Numbered from the stretch's first letter, positions 42,472 to 52,452 are shown. The stretch is 64,000 nucleotides of DNA from CAJQQK01 sp963696075 (GCA_963696075.1 CAVOJD010000009.1:1-64000), one strand, 5' to 3'. Made by a program: numbers and translations. Notes: generated by a model from the sequence alone, not told the origin.

Positions 42472-45333
42472 TTATCTGGTTTGGGTGGCGGCAAGGTCGA
42501 TGATGCGGTTGCGGATATCATGCAAGTCCCGGTCCGATAAGAGGCGGGCCTGAGCCCAGGTCCGGGGGATGGCGGCTTCGATTTCGCGCCTCAGGGTCTT
42601 AGCAGCCGGGTTGGTCTGGTTTGCGAGCCAGATCAGCCAGCGCTGGTCGAGGATGCCGTCGGCGAGGCGCAGGAGGCTGCGATGAATGTCAACGCGATCG
42701 GGACAAATCCGGTCCATCGGATAAAACATCTGGACGTCTCCCTCGCGTCCGTCGATTGGGTCCAGGGGATCGGCGGTCGGCATGCGGGCATGCCACTGGA
42801 CGTAACGGACGGCCGATGAATAGTGCAACCAGACGCCGGCCGTCAGGCGTGGTGTGAACGTATTGTAAATCCAGACCTGTCGTCCGTTGGCTGAAAGATC
42901 GCCGACTTGGTTACGATCCAGGCCGAAGCCCGGATTGATGATGACGACATCGAAGAGGCGGGCGTAGGGGCGGTCGGCAGGGCTGTTGAGGTGGCCGGCA
43001 AGGCGGATGGGGTGTGAGGTGGCCTGGCGCAGGGCTTTCACCCATTCGGCAAGGTCGCCCTGGTCCTGGTCCGGGTTGCTTGGTTCATCGGCGGCGGACC
43101 AGACGGGAGCGGGCAGACGGCGGGCTGCGATGGCGTCGGTGGCGGCGCCGATGAATTTGGCGGTGCGTTCGGTGCCGTAGGCAATGCGCATCTGGTGGAG
43201 GGGGTTATAGAGCATCCAGCCCGGGCTGACGCCGGCGCGCTGGGCGCGGGCCATCTCGTCGAGGACCGGGGTTAAGCCACCTTCGAGAGGGGTTGCGATG
43301 GGGGGCGCGGTGCCAGTGAGGCCGAAGCGGCTGAGCCAGTCGAGGTCGCAGGCCGCCTGACGGTCCCGGTCGGCGATGGCGGTGTTCCAGGTGAGATGCG
43401 GAGCGTAGGCGAGGTAGGGCCCCGCCGGTTTAGCGGCCGGTGGCAAGGTGACGTCGAGGACATCGGCTTCAAGGGGAATGCGCAGGCTTGGGGCAGCCGT
43501 GCCTGTCGTGGCGGTCGCCGCGATGACGATTTCGCCGGTGAAGCGGCCGGGGCTCGCGGATGGCGGGGCCGTCAGCCACAGTTCATAGCGCCGGGTCAGG
43601 TCGGGGCCGAGGGGAAGCCGGCTGAGGTCGGAGATCAGGCGATCGTCGCGCCATTCGAGGCGGGTGTCCTGCGGTTCGGTGCGGTCGAGACGCCATTGGC
43701 CGGCCCAGGCCGTGAGGGACAGTCGTTGGCGGTCTGCCGCGGGCTCATCCAGCGTAATGGCCGGGCGAGGGATCTCAATTGCCGAGGTCAGTGCCAGCGT
43801 CACGCGGGTGCTGCTGCCGGGCGCGAGGCGCACGCGGACCGGTTGTCCGGTCTGGCGGGCGCCGGCTGCGGGGTCCCAGTGGATCGCAATCTCATGTCCG
43901 GTGTGGGCGCTTGGGAGGCCGTCCGTGCGCGCGCTTGTCGCGACGGGGACAACGGGGAAGTTGTCGCGATACCAGGCGGCGCGGTCGGCTGTGACCTTCT
44001 CGAGGGCTGCGTCGTTGCCAGCGGGTTCGACCAGGACGGCTGAGAGGTAGCGATCGTCGAGGGTGGCGCCATCGATCGTGATTTGGATGGTGCCGTCGGC
44101 AGCGTCGACTTCGAGGCTGCGGCGGTTGCCGCGATGGCGGCCGAATGCCGCGAAGGCGTCGCTTTCGGCGGTGTGTTCGCGCCAGCGTTGGGCCAGGTAG
44201 CGCTCAGCGATCCAGCCGGTGAAGGAGCGCTTCGTTGCCGAGATGGTCTTGCCGTTGACGCGGATGGTCTGGTCCAGGACGGCGGGGAGATGCTCCCACT
44301 CGCCCGGGTCCTCGCTCCATATCGTGACGCGCTTCACGCCCGGCGCCGTCTTGAGAGTGAGTTGTTCGATGCCGCGAATGCCGTTGGCAACGAGGGGGTC
44401 GGGGGCCGGGCGGCGGCGGACCTGGAGGTGGCGGCCGACAAGGCGCGGGTCACCGGGGGCGATGCGTTCGAAGCCCGGAGGCAGTTGCGCGTCGGCGGCG
44501 CCGAGGGCCACTGCGATGGTGCCCTCGGGCAGGCGCTTGATCGGGGCGAGGTCGAAGCGCGAGATCGCGATCTGATCATTTTCCGGCCAGGGGGAGAGGA
44601 TGACGAGGCGCAGGGAGGTGGCGTCGATAACGCGCTTTGTCGGGGTCGTCAGGCCCTCGACGGGAAAGCGCAGGCGGAAGGGGCCGGGGGGCACTTCGCG
44701 CTCGATGTTGACGCGGCTGGCGTAGCTCGTCGAGGCGCCGTCATCGAGGCGCAGGACAATGTTCTGGATCTCGGCGCTGCGATTGGCGCCCTCGATGATC
44801 AGTTCGCGGCCGCGGGCGTCGATGGGGCGGCTCGGATAGTGCTCGATTGGCGCAGTCCCGGTGCCGAGGCTGAGGGCGGGGCCGCGCGCAGCCTGGGTCG
44901 CGGTGGCTGCAGGCACCGGCTCGGCGGCTGCGATGCGCTGGAACCGGGAGACCGTGACGGGGCGGGTGTCATCGGTCGTGAAGAAGATGACGCGGTGAAT
45001 GCTGGCAAGGTCGAGGGGCCTGCCGCCGGTGGTGCGCAGGTCATGGGTGGTGAAGGTGAGGCGGAAGGGGCCTTCGGGCAGTTCGCGTTCGCCATTCATG
45101 CGCTCGGCATAAGCCGGCGTGCGGCGATCGTCGATGCGCAGGACAACGGTTGCCGGCCCCGTTGTCACGGTGCCTTCGATGACGATGCGGTCGCCCGCGG
45201 TGAAGGTCATCGGTTGGGCCGGTTCGATCTCGATCGGTGCTGAGCCGGTCGGCCAGTTCGTGGTCGTGGCGGTGGCCGGGGTTGCGATCATGAAGAGGAG
45301 GCTCAACAGAAGCGGGAGCAGGGCGCGGGTCAT
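42472..45333 (-). CDS. Large secreted glycoside-hydrolase-like protein (DUF4091/GH123-like) with duplicated N-terminal domain
   Basis: The product has 953 residues. A signal peptide (LLPLLLSLLFMIATPATA) starts it. Residues of about 28-135 and 150-265 are two copies of a beta-rich domain, both with APIE, IEG, LR-DD, YA-R-N-ERE-P-GPFRL patterns. A middle beta-sandwich is followed by a C-terminal barrel-like half in which PVWSAADEPSNP (Asp749-Glu750) resembles the catalytic Asp-Glu pair of GH123 and DUF4091 proteins. It sits between the chain-length and glycosyltransferase genes and overlaps the latter by 4 bp, which argues for a role in polymer trimming or modification. The family match is moderate and no activity is shown. 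Confidence 0.6.
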   Translation of the reverse strand: MTRALLPLLLSLLFMIATPATATTTNWPTGSAPIEIEPAQPMTFTAGDRIVIEGTVTTGPATVVLRIDDRRTPAYAERMNGERELPEGPFRLTFTTHDLRTTGGRPLDLASIHRVIFFTTDDTRPVTVSRFQRIAAAEPVPAATATQAARGPALSLGTGTAPIEHYPSRPIDARGRELIIEGANRSAEIQNIVLRLDDGASTSYASRVNIEREVPPGPFRLRFPVEGLTTPTKRVIDATSLRLVILSPWPENDQIAISRFDLAPIKRLPEGTIAVALGAADAQLPPGFERIAPGDPRLVGRHLQVRRRPAPDPLVANGIRGIEQLTLKTAPGVKRVTIWSEDPGEWEHLPAVLDQTIRVNGKTISATKRSFTGWIAERYLAQRWREHTAESDAFAAFGRHRGNRRSLEVDAADGTIQITIDGATLDDRYLSAVLVEPAGNDAALEKVTADRAAWYRDNFPVVPVATSARTDGLPSAHTGHEIAIHWDPAAGARQTGQPVRVRLAPGSSTRVTLALTSAIEIPRPAITLDEPAADRQRLSLTAWAGQWRLDRTEPQDTRLEWRDDRLISDLSRLPLGPDLTRRYELWLTAPPSASPGRFTGEIVIAATATTGTAAPSLRIPLEADVLDVTLPPAAKPAGPYLAYAPHLTWNTAIADRDRQAACDLDWLSRFGLTGTAPPIATPLEGGLTPVLDEMARAQRAGVSPGWMLYNPLHQMRIAYGTERTAKFIGAATDAIAARRLPAPVWSAADEPSNPDQDQGDLAEWVKALRQATSHPIRLAGHLNSPADRPYARLFDVVIINPGFGLDRNQVGDLSANGRQVWIYNTFTPRLTAGVWLHYSSAVRYVQWHARMPTADPLDPIDGREGDVQMFYPMDRICPDRVDIHRSLLRLADGILDQRWLIWLANQTNPAAKTLRREIEAAIPRTWAQARLLSDRDLHDIRNRIIDLAATQTR

Positions 45334-46496
45334 AAGAACGCCTCCAGACGGGCGTCGATCCCGGCTGCGCGGGCCTGCCAGCTATCATTGGCAACGGCGG
45401 CGCGGCGCTGGCCGTTACGCGCATGGTCGGTGGCAGCGCGTTGGATCGCTCGCGCGAAGTCGCTGCGGTCTTCGGCGATGGCGAGAAGGTCGCGGTAGGG
45501 GGCCAGGCTCGGGACGTCGGTGGTTGCGATCGGGGTGCCGGCTGCGAGGTATTCGCGCATCTTCAGCGGGTTTCCCGCGAGCGTCTGTGCCTCGATGCGA
45601 TAGAGGATCATCGAGACATCCCAATGGCGCACGTAGCGGGGAAGGGCCGCGTAGGGACGCGGGCCGAGGACGTGGATGTTGGGTATCGCGATGATCGCGC
45701 TGAGGTCGGTCTGGACCGGCCCGATCATGACGAACTGCCAATCGGGTAGGCTTCGGGCGGCGGTTGCCAGCATGTCGAAATCGAGGCGGGCGTCGATGCT
45801 GCCGTAGAAGCCTGCAATCTTGTCACCGGCCGGCAGATCAGCGGCGCGGGGGCAATCGACGCCAAAATGGTTGAGGTCGGTGCCATGGGGCACGAGGAGC
45901 GTTTTTTCGGCGGGGAAGCGGCTCGCGAGGACGTCGCTGGCGGCAAGAACGAGGTCTGCCTTTTCGACGAGGCGGCGCTCCATATCAAGGATCGGCTCAT
46001 GGTCGACGCCGACGAGCGAGCCGAAATCGTCGCCGCAATAGTAGACGAGCGCTCGTTCGCCGAGTGTGCCGACGGCCGGCAGCGCGGTTGGCAGCGAGGT
46101 CCACAGGATCGGGCGGGTCATGTTGCGGGCCTGAAGCGCGCGGTTGAGTTGGCGGGCGAGCAGGGTGCGGTTCAGGCGGAAGGCGAGGCTGCTGGCGGGC
46201 CAGGGGACGGCGGTGGGCGCCAGGACGGAGAAGTTCGGGGGAAGTTGTGGAGCATCACCCGGGGTTTTCCCGGCTGACCGGGTGGCGGGACGCGCCAGGA
46301 GATCGGTTGCCTTGGTTGCGATGCGGGCCAGGTCGCGGCGATCGAGACGGGGACGGCGCATGCCGATCGAATTGATCCAGAGCACGCGGCGGTCCGCGGC
46401 GAGGCAGCGCACGAGGTGCTGGGTCGAGGTTGGATGCCGGCCCCAGTCTTCGCCGAAGACGACGAGATCCGGTTTTTCGACACGCGGCGGGGTCAT
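45330..46496 (-). CDS. Glycosyltransferase (GT4-like, TuaH-type)
   Basis: The product has 388 residues with a GT-B fold. LVVFGEDWGRHPTSTQHLVR near the N-terminus is typical of the TuaH-like group. The C-terminal domain shows KIAGFYGSIDARLDFDM, VMIGPVQTDLSAI, and EYLAAGTPIATTDVPSL (donor-binding region with the variant EYLA motif). It adds a sugar to the growing repeat unit on the cytoplasmic side. Its start overlaps the acyltransferase stop and its stop the glycoside-hydrolase-like start, each by 4 bp. Confidence 0.85.
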   Translation of the reverse strand: MTPPRVEKPDLVVFGEDWGRHPTSTQHLVRCLAADRRVLWINSIGMRRPRLDRRDLARIATKATDLLARPATRSAGKTPGDAPQLPPNFSVLAPTAVPWPASSLAFRLNRTLLARQLNRALQARNMTRPILWTSLPTALPAVGTLGERALVYYCGDDFGSLVGVDHEPILDMERRLVEKADLVLAASDVLASRFPAEKTLLVPHGTDLNHFGVDCPRAADLPAGDKIAGFYGSIDARLDFDMLATAARSLPDWQFVMIGPVQTDLSAIIAIPNIHVLGPRPYAALPRYVRHWDVSMILYRIEAQTLAGNPLKMREYLAAGTPIATTDVPSLAPYRDLLAIAEDRSDFARAIQRAATDHARNGQRRAAVANDSWQARAAGIDARLEAFL

Positions 46497-47218
46497 GACG
46501 TTTCGCCGATCTTGCGCTTGACGACGGCGGGGACGCCGGCTGCGATCACGCCGGGGGGCAGGTCACGGCTGACGATGCTGCCGGCTGCGACGATGGTGCC
46601 GCGGCCGATGCGGACGCCCGACATGACCATGGTGCGGGTCGCCAGCCAGACGTCATCCTCAAGGATGATGTCGCCAACCTGGGCGTCGGTCTCAGGTGCG
46701 CCGGTTGCGCGGGCCTCGGCATCGAGCGGGTGGCCGGGGTAGCCGAGCAGTTGGACGCCGGCTGCGAGGCGGACGTTGTTGCCGATCTCAATGCGCCGGC
46801 CGACGGCAATGGTCGAATCCCAGCCGATATCGACATTGTCGCCGACGATGAGTTCCGGGGTGACGTCGCCGGAGGTGCGCCCCATGATCGAGATTTTGCC
46901 CGCAACGCGGCACCCCTCGCCAAGGGTTATGCGGACGGCGCCGACGATATAGGGGATGCCGCCATAGAGGTAGAGGCGGGTCGCCGGTTTGGTGAGCTGG
47001 CTTTGGAAGAGGGGGGTCGACCAGAGGGTGCGGACCAGGGTTCTTGCGGTGTTCGCGATGGCGTTCGTGACTTGATAAAGGCCGCTGTGGAGGCCGGGGA
47101 TGACGGGCACGTTGGCATACCGCAGCCACATGCCGGCGCCGTAGATGGTGCGCGCCAGCGGCGTTTCGCGGCGTTTGACCCAGCGACGGAAGGTCGTCGG
47201 ATTGAGTTTCGAGCTCAT
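46493..47218 (-). CDS. Acyltransferase with left-handed beta-helix (WcaF/acetyltransferase-like)
   Basis: The product has 241 residues. Hexapeptide repeats run from about residue 95 to 225 (GEGCRVAGKISIMG, VGDNVDIGWDSTIAVG, IGNNVRLAAGVQLLG, LEDDVWLATRTMVMSGVRIG, GTIVAAGSIVSRDLPPG), ending as in NodL/LacA/WcaF enzymes. It probably O-acetylates the repeat unit. Its start overlaps the polymerase stop by 4 bp. Confidence 0.87.
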   Translation of the reverse strand: MSSKLNPTTFRRWVKRRETPLARTIYGAGMWLRYANVPVIPGLHSGLYQVTNAIANTARTLVRTLWSTPLFQSQLTKPATRLYLYGGIPYIVGAVRITLGEGCRVAGKISIMGRTSGDVTPELIVGDNVDIGWDSTIAVGRRIEIGNNVRLAAGVQLLGYPGHPLDAEARATGAPETDAQVGDIILEDDVWLATRTMVMSGVRIGRGTIVAAGSIVSRDLPPGVIAAGVPAVVKRKIGETS

Positions 47219-48882
47219 CGGGCAGGCCTGAGGGCGTTGGAGGGGGAAAGGGATATCTCTGCCTGAGCGGCGGTTTTGTGTTCGGCGGTGCTTTGTCTTG
47301 TAAGGTGGGCGACATAGCCGGTGAGGGCGGCGGTGAAGCCGAGCTGCAGGTAGACCGGCCAGGTGAAGCCCTGGGTGAGGAAGGTGCCGGAAACGCAGAA
47401 GCCCGCAAGGCCGGCGATCAGGCCGAGCGCGAAGGCGCGGATGACGGGATCGGCCTTTAAGGTGTCAAGCTGGTGGAGGGCGCGGCGCAGGGAGAGGGCG
47501 AGCGCTGCGATCATGGCAAGGAAGAGGCCAATGCCGGGGAGGCCGGTTTCCGCCATCACGCCGAACCAGGTCGAGTGAACCGCCATCCGCCGGCCGGGCC
47601 ACACGGGGGTGTAGTCGCGGAACTGAGAGGGGAAATTCTTGATGCCGACGCCGCGCAGGGGACGCGCCGCAGTCATGTTGATGGCGGCCTGCCAGGCATA
47701 GAGGCGTTCCTGGGCGGAGTTGTCGAGGCCGCCGGTTGCCTCGAGTTCGGCGGTGCCGCCCGAGCTTCGTCCGCCGATGTCCATCGCGACGACGAGGCCG
47801 AGGGCTGCGATGGCGCAGCCGGCGATCAGGACGACTTTGGAGCGGATCAGGAAGAAGCCGATGGTGCCGACAACGGCGATCACGCCGAGTGCGCCGCCGC
47901 GGCTCTGGGTCATAATGATGGCGGTGACGAGCAGGGGCAGGGTGATGAGGCAGAGAATGCCAAGGGGACTGCGCCAACCCATGCGCAGGATGACGGCGAG
48001 GGCGAGGCCGACGGGATAGAGCAGGACGAGGGCGAGGTCGTTGGGATCGCCGAGCAGCGAACCGCCGGGGATGGCTTCGCCCGGCAAGGCGTTTGCGATG
48101 TCCTCGTCGGTCGAGAAGAGCGTGCGGCCGATGGTGACGCGGGTGCCTTCGACGAGGTCGATCTGGTGGTACCAGTTATAGAACGTGCGCAGCGCAATCA
48201 GCGCGCCGCTTGCAATCAACATCCAAAGAGCGGTCAGGAAATCGGCGCGCGTGCGGATCAGCCAGGCGAGGGCCAGCGTCATGGCGCCGATTTTCCAATA
48301 GTTTGTGACCCACGCCTCCATTGCCAGCGGCTGGATGGCGGCGAAGGGGACGCCCAGCGTTGCGACAACGAAAAAGGCGATGAAGAGGCGCATCTCGACG
48401 CCCCAGCGGGCCGCCTCCATGGCCTGAATGGTGTTGAACCAGGCAACGAAGGCGACGGCGGCAAAGCCCATGGCGATGGCGATGGCGAGGCTCTGGGTCT
48501 GGACTTCGGGGATGAAGAGGAGGCTCGCGGTGCCGCCGGTCGCAAGCAGGGCAACGGCAAACCAGGCGGATTTCGACTGGGCGTTCTGGAGCATGTGGGT
48601 CGCGATGCCGTAGGCAATGACGGCAAAGGAGGCGACGGAGAAGACGAACGGCAGTTTCAGCGGGATCAGGACCGGGTAGGCCTCATGAATGCGAAAGTAG
48701 GAGAGGCAGACGAAACTCAGGATCAGGAAGCTTTTCGAGAGAAAGGCGAGGGAGAGGAAGATGAGAACAGGTGCGGGGCCGGTCAGCCAACCAAGCCCGC
48801 CAATCAGGACGGCACCGGTGGAGCCGGCGATGGCCTGGCCTTTCGTCGTTTCGCGGAACGGTGTCGGGCGGTGGGTCAGCAA
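47215..48882 (-). CDS. O-antigen polymerase/ligase family protein (Wzy_C type)
   Basis: The product has 555 residues with about 12-14 membrane helices. The long periplasmic loop and the signature ITMTQSRGGALGVIAVVG-like segment (residues of about 345-365: ITLPLLVTAIIMTQSRGGAL) and RPLRGVGIKNFP, then STWFGVMAETGLPG, define the Wzy_C group. It polymerises or ligates undecaprenyl-linked units in the periplasm. The start is a TTG at 48882, with GAGGAGG five bases upstream, overlapping the flippase stop by seven bases. The frame is open further upstream (to 49104) but lies inside the flippase gene, so the short form is chosen. Confidence 0.85.
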   Translation of the reverse strand: MLTHRPTPFRETTKGQAIAGSTGAVLIGGLGWLTGPAPVLIFLSLAFLSKSFLILSFVCLSYFRIHEAYPVLIPLKLPFVFSVASFAVIAYGIATHMLQNAQSKSAWFAVALLATGGTASLLFIPEVQTQSLAIAIAMGFAAVAFVAWFNTIQAMEAARWGVEMRLFIAFFVVATLGVPFAAIQPLAMEAWVTNYWKIGAMTLALAWLIRTRADFLTALWMLIASGALIALRTFYNWYHQIDLVEGTRVTIGRTLFSTDEDIANALPGEAIPGGSLLGDPNDLALVLLYPVGLALAVILRMGWRSPLGILCLITLPLLVTAIIMTQSRGGALGVIAVVGTIGFFLIRSKVVLIAGCAIAALGLVVAMDIGGRSSGGTAELEATGGLDNSAQERLYAWQAAINMTAARPLRGVGIKNFPSQFRDYTPVWPGRRMAVHSTWFGVMAETGLPGIGLFLAMIAALALSLRRALHQLDTLKADPVIRAFALGLIAGLAGFCVSGTFLTQGFTWPVYLQLGFTAALTGYVAHLTRQSTAEHKTAAQAEISLSPSNALRPAR

Positions 48883-50360
48883 AACCGCCTCCTCACGTTT
48901 GCTGCGAAGTCGGCCGGGATTTGAACGAGGCCGCTGGCGATGATCAGCCCGATCAGGATGGGGGCTGCGAGAAGGCCATAGAGGAAGCGCCAGAGGAGAT
49001 CGCCGGCGGCGGGGGCGAGGGCAACGATGAGGATGGCGCCGGCGATGCTCGCGAGGGCGGGGAGCCAGGGGTAGGGGAGGGGGGCCAGTTCCTTGCCAAG
49101 CCACAGGTGCAGGGTGAAGCGGGTCGCCTGGCCGGCTGCCATCGACGCCATCACGCCGCTGACGCCGAATGGTTCAACAAGAAGGGCATATCCGGTGACG
49201 GCGATGGCGGCGGAAAAGACCTCGATGGCGAAGACATGCGAACCGCTCGCGCGGGCATAGCTGCCGACGTTCGTGAAGGTCGTGATGATGTGGGCCGACT
49301 GGAGGAGGACGAGGGGGTAGAGGTAATTGTAGGCGCCGCCATAGCTCGCGGGGAACAGCAGGTGAATGAGGAGCGGGCCGCCGAGGGCGACGCCGGTGCC
49401 AGCGAAGATGACGAGGGCGGTACCGATGCCCCACATGCGCGCGCCGAGTTCAAGCCCGCCTTCCTGGGTCAGGGTGGCGATGCGCTTTGGTGCCCACCAC
49501 AGGTCGAAGGGGGCGGTGGCCAGCGAGATGATGAGGGCGACGCGGGCGGCAAGCGCAAAATGGGCAATGGTGGTTAAATCGACGTGACCCGGCATGAAGA
49601 GCTTGTTGCAATTGCCAAGGCCGTACATGGCAAGGTCGGCGCCGACGATGGGCAGCCCATAAACGATGATCTGGCGCAGCGCCGTTTGTGAGACGGCGAT
49701 ACCCGTTTCGCGGTACTGCATGAAGAGGAGGACGGCTGCGACGGAGATCATGATCGCGCCGTTGACGATGAGGATGCCGGCGGCGCCGTAGCCCATCGCG
49801 AGGGCGAGCCACATGAAACCTGCCTGGGCAAGGGTGCGCACGATGATGACGGCGAAATAGGACAGCGCCCGGTCCTTCAGGCGCAGCCAGAAGAGGGGCA
49901 GCTCGATCATCGAAGTGAGGACGACGCCGGCGAGGATGACGCGCAGGGCGGTGGCGTCGACGCGGATCGAAAGCCAGTCGGTGATCACGGGGCCGAAGAT
50001 GACGAGGGGGACGCCGACGATGATCGCCAGGGTGAGGGTGGTGCCGGTGAGTTCGGCTGCGACCTGACGGGAGGATTGCTCACCGCCGGCAGTCGAGGCG
50101 AAGCGGATGAGGGTTGCGCCGACGGCAAATCCAAGGATGAGGTTGACGAACTCGATGAAGCTCACCGCGACGTCGTAATCGCCATATTCGGCGGCTGGCA
50201 GGTAGGCGGCGACGATCGGCAGGGTAATGAGCGAGATGCCTTTGGTCGCGATGACCGAGACGAAATAGATCACCCAGGTCGGCAGGCGGCCGGGGAGCAG
50301 CAGGATGCTCTTGGCATAGGGGGAGGCGCCGGAAAGCGCTCTGTAGAAGCGCTGGATCAT
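48876..50360 (-). CDS. Polysaccharide flippase (Wzx, MATE/MOP superfamily)
   Basis: The product has 494 residues with about 12-14 membrane helices. TWVIYFVSVIATKGISLITL at the start of helix 1 and LPAAEYGDYDVAVSFIEFVN following it are typical of the polysaccharide transport (PST) group, as is IVYGLPIVGADLAMYGLG. It moves the lipid-linked repeat unit across the inner membrane. It is separated from the export gene upstream by about 150 bp. Confidence 0.87.
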   Translation of the reverse strand: MIQRFYRALSGASPYAKSILLLPGRLPTWVIYFVSVIATKGISLITLPIVAAYLPAAEYGDYDVAVSFIEFVNLILGFAVGATLIRFASTAGGEQSSRQVAAELTGTTLTLAIIVGVPLVIFGPVITDWLSIRVDATALRVILAGVVLTSMIELPLFWLRLKDRALSYFAVIIVRTLAQAGFMWLALAMGYGAAGILIVNGAIMISVAAVLLFMQYRETGIAVSQTALRQIIVYGLPIVGADLAMYGLGNCNKLFMPGHVDLTTIAHFALAARVALIISLATAPFDLWWAPKRIATLTQEGGLELGARMWGIGTALVIFAGTGVALGGPLLIHLLFPASYGGAYNYLYPLVLLQSAHIITTFTNVGSYARASGSHVFAIEVFSAAIAVTGYALLVEPFGVSGVMASMAAGQATRFTLHLWLGKELAPLPYPWLPALASIAGAILIVALAPAAGDLLWRFLYGLLAAPILIGLIIASGLVQIPADFAANVRRRFC

Positions 50361-50509
50361 CGTGGCTGCGGCCCGGGGGAGCTGACCGCAGGGGCGCTCA
50401 CGCCGCGACGCGGGGCGGGCTCCGAGACGGGGGCACGTGATAACGCGTGCCGGGCTGCGCTGGGGGTACGCATGGACATCAGTTCTTGGGCGCGCGGGGT
50501 GCGCTGTTG

Positions 50510-51787
50510 TTAACGTGTTGCGCGACCGGCAAGGCCCCGGGCCGTCTGGGTCGGCACGCCGCGGTTCCGGGTTTCGTTCATCTGCCGGACGATCAGGGTG
50601 TCGCCTGGCAGCAGCAAGTCGAAGCGGTCAGCATCGATGCGGGTTTCGCCCTGGCTGGTCTGGCGGACGATCTCGTAGGTCAGTTCGGCTGCCCGTTCCG
50701 TGGTGTCGCTGGTGGCGGGGCCGGTTGCGTTCGCGCTCAGGCGCTCGCGCGCCACATCGTAGCGGATCTGGGCCGTCTTGATGGTTGTGGCGAGTTTGGA
50801 CAGCGCCTCGATGATCTTCTCGCGGCGGTCGCCGGTCAGTTCGTCGCGCTTGCTATCGAGACCCTGGCGGGAGGTTTCGGCCTTCACGATCTGCACATTC
50901 GTGCTCGCGAGTTTTTCCTCCAGGTCGGCAATCTGAGTCTCGACCTGGAACAAGCGCTGATTTGAAAGCCGGCCGCGCTCGTATGAACGGCGCATCTCTT
51001 TGAGGAGAGGCGCGTATGTGTCGACGCGGCTCTTCATCTTCCGGGACAGGATCTGGAGGCGATCAATCTCGGCGGCGATGGAGGCTTTTTGATCGTCGAT
51101 GTTCTTGAGGCGCAATTTCAGTGCGTTGCGGCGATTTGCGAGCAGGGCCTGCTCGGACTGGATGAGGTCGTTGGCGCGGTTGGCGCCAATCACGCCGATC
51201 AGGCGTTCCGGCGTTTCGATCAGGTCGCGATCGGCGAGTTCCGCATCGAGGCGGGCGCGGTCGACGAGGGCCTGGGCGAGCTCAAGGCGGGCGATTTCAA
51301 GGGCGCCGTCGCGGGCGCGTTCCGACTGGGGGGAGGCTGCCGGGGGGCGATAGACGCCGCCACTCATCGAGACGGCCTTGACCACGGTCATGCCGCGCTG
51401 CCACTGGAACGAGCCGGGCTTGTCGACGTAGCCAGCGACGAAAACCTGGCGGTACGTGCTCACTTCGACCGAGACGGGGGCGGCACGACCGGTGGCACCA
51501 AGGATGCGCGAGGCGAGCGCCTTCTCGAGATCGGAGGCGGTCATGGCGGCAATTGAAATGCGCCCGACGCCGGGGATCGAGATCGTCTCGTCCTCGTTGA
51601 GGCGGTAGGTGCCGGACAGGTCGTTGATGCCCTGAATGCGGACCTGGATCGATTCCGCGATCGCGGAGAGCTGGGCGGATCGGGGAGAGTTGGCCGATGA
51701 TGCGCCGGCTGCCTGTGCAAAGCAGATGGCAAGGACGGCGAGGGTTGCGGCGACGACGGCGCCGGCCGTTTTTGATGCGGTATGCAC
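50510..51787 (-). CDS. Polysaccharide biosynthesis/export protein (Wza/ExoF-like)
   Basis: The product has about 425 residues. A signal peptide (KTAGAVVAATLAVLAICFAQA) precedes the poly-export domain (LSGTYRLNEDETISIPGVG near residue 55), an SLBB-like domain (FVAGYVDKPGSFQWQRGMTV near 130) and a long coiled coil (about 200-345), as in ExoF-type proteins. A second short domain ends the protein. It carries the polymer through the periplasm and outer membrane, with the coiled coil likely contacting the Wzz protein. A GTG start at 51787 places the signal peptide at the N-terminus; an ATG at 51859 gives a 449-residue form. Confidence 0.85.
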   Translation of the reverse strand: MHTASKTAGAVVAATLAVLAICFAQAAGASSANSPRSAQLSAIAESIQVRIQGINDLSGTYRLNEDETISIPGVGRISIAAMTASDLEKALASRILGATGRAAPVSVEVSTYRQVFVAGYVDKPGSFQWQRGMTVVKAVSMSGGVYRPPAASPQSERARDGALEIARLELAQALVDRARLDAELADRDLIETPERLIGVIGANRANDLIQSEQALLANRRNALKLRLKNIDDQKASIAAEIDRLQILSRKMKSRVDTYAPLLKEMRRSYERGRLSNQRLFQVETQIADLEEKLASTNVQIVKAETSRQGLDSKRDELTGDRREKIIEALSKLATTIKTAQIRYDVARERLSANATGPATSDTTERAAELTYEIVRQTSQGETRIDADRFDLLLPGDTLIVRQMNETRNRGVPTQTARGLAGRATR

Positions 51788-52452
51788 GGCTCTAATTCCC
51801 AACTCTTTTGCGAACAACTCTCCGCCGCAGCAACCGTGCGCGATTTGTAACCGCAGCATGGAATTACCCAGTTTGTGAACTCAGACGGAAATGAGATGTA
51901 GCAATGCAACTTTTGTTCCGGGCGATCAACTGGCAACTTGGCGCATAAGTTAAGTCGGGCCGGGGACCGAATGACGCGCTGCGGCAGGGGGCTTTGACGG
52001 GGACGGTGATTGCGTTTGGATTGAGTAGGTGGCGCGGATAATAGTTTCTCCGAATAATTCGAAAGGGGTTGCTCGCACGCGTGGTGGCGCTGAGCGGCCG
52101 GCTGCTACACGAATGCGGCGATCGGCATTGTTTGCGGCTGGCGGCTGCGATCCGGCCGCCGCCGGCGGTCAGAGTCGCAGAGTGACTCGTTGACGCAGCG
52201 CATGAAGAGTTGGCCGCAATTTGTTGAGTCAAAATGGAGTGTTGTTTGTTTTTGCTCTTGTTCTTTATTTCCTACGTTCGTATACGGTAGTTCAATTCTG
52301 AGACATCCAGATGACGACAGACTGGCAAGGCCGCGGCGGGTTTCCCGTCCGCGCTCATGAGTCTTTCGATCGTGCCGTTTCTGCGGCGATGCCGTCCCTG
52401 GTGCCTCGCGCGTGATTGTGGAGTTGTCGGTATCATGTCGGTAGGCGGGGGG
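51788..52452. other. Intergenic region between divergent halves of the exopolysaccharide locus
   Basis: About 660 bp, partly AT-rich around 52215-52300. It must hold the promoters for the minus-strand export operon and the plus-strand glycosyltransferase genes. No gene is supported; a long antisense open frame in 52105-53373 has no family features. Confidence 0.55.

Noticed and set aside
47473..48924. Plus-strand 483-codon frame opposite the O-antigen polymerase
   Set aside because: Shadow of the polymerase frame; low-complexity Asp/Gly/Glu content.
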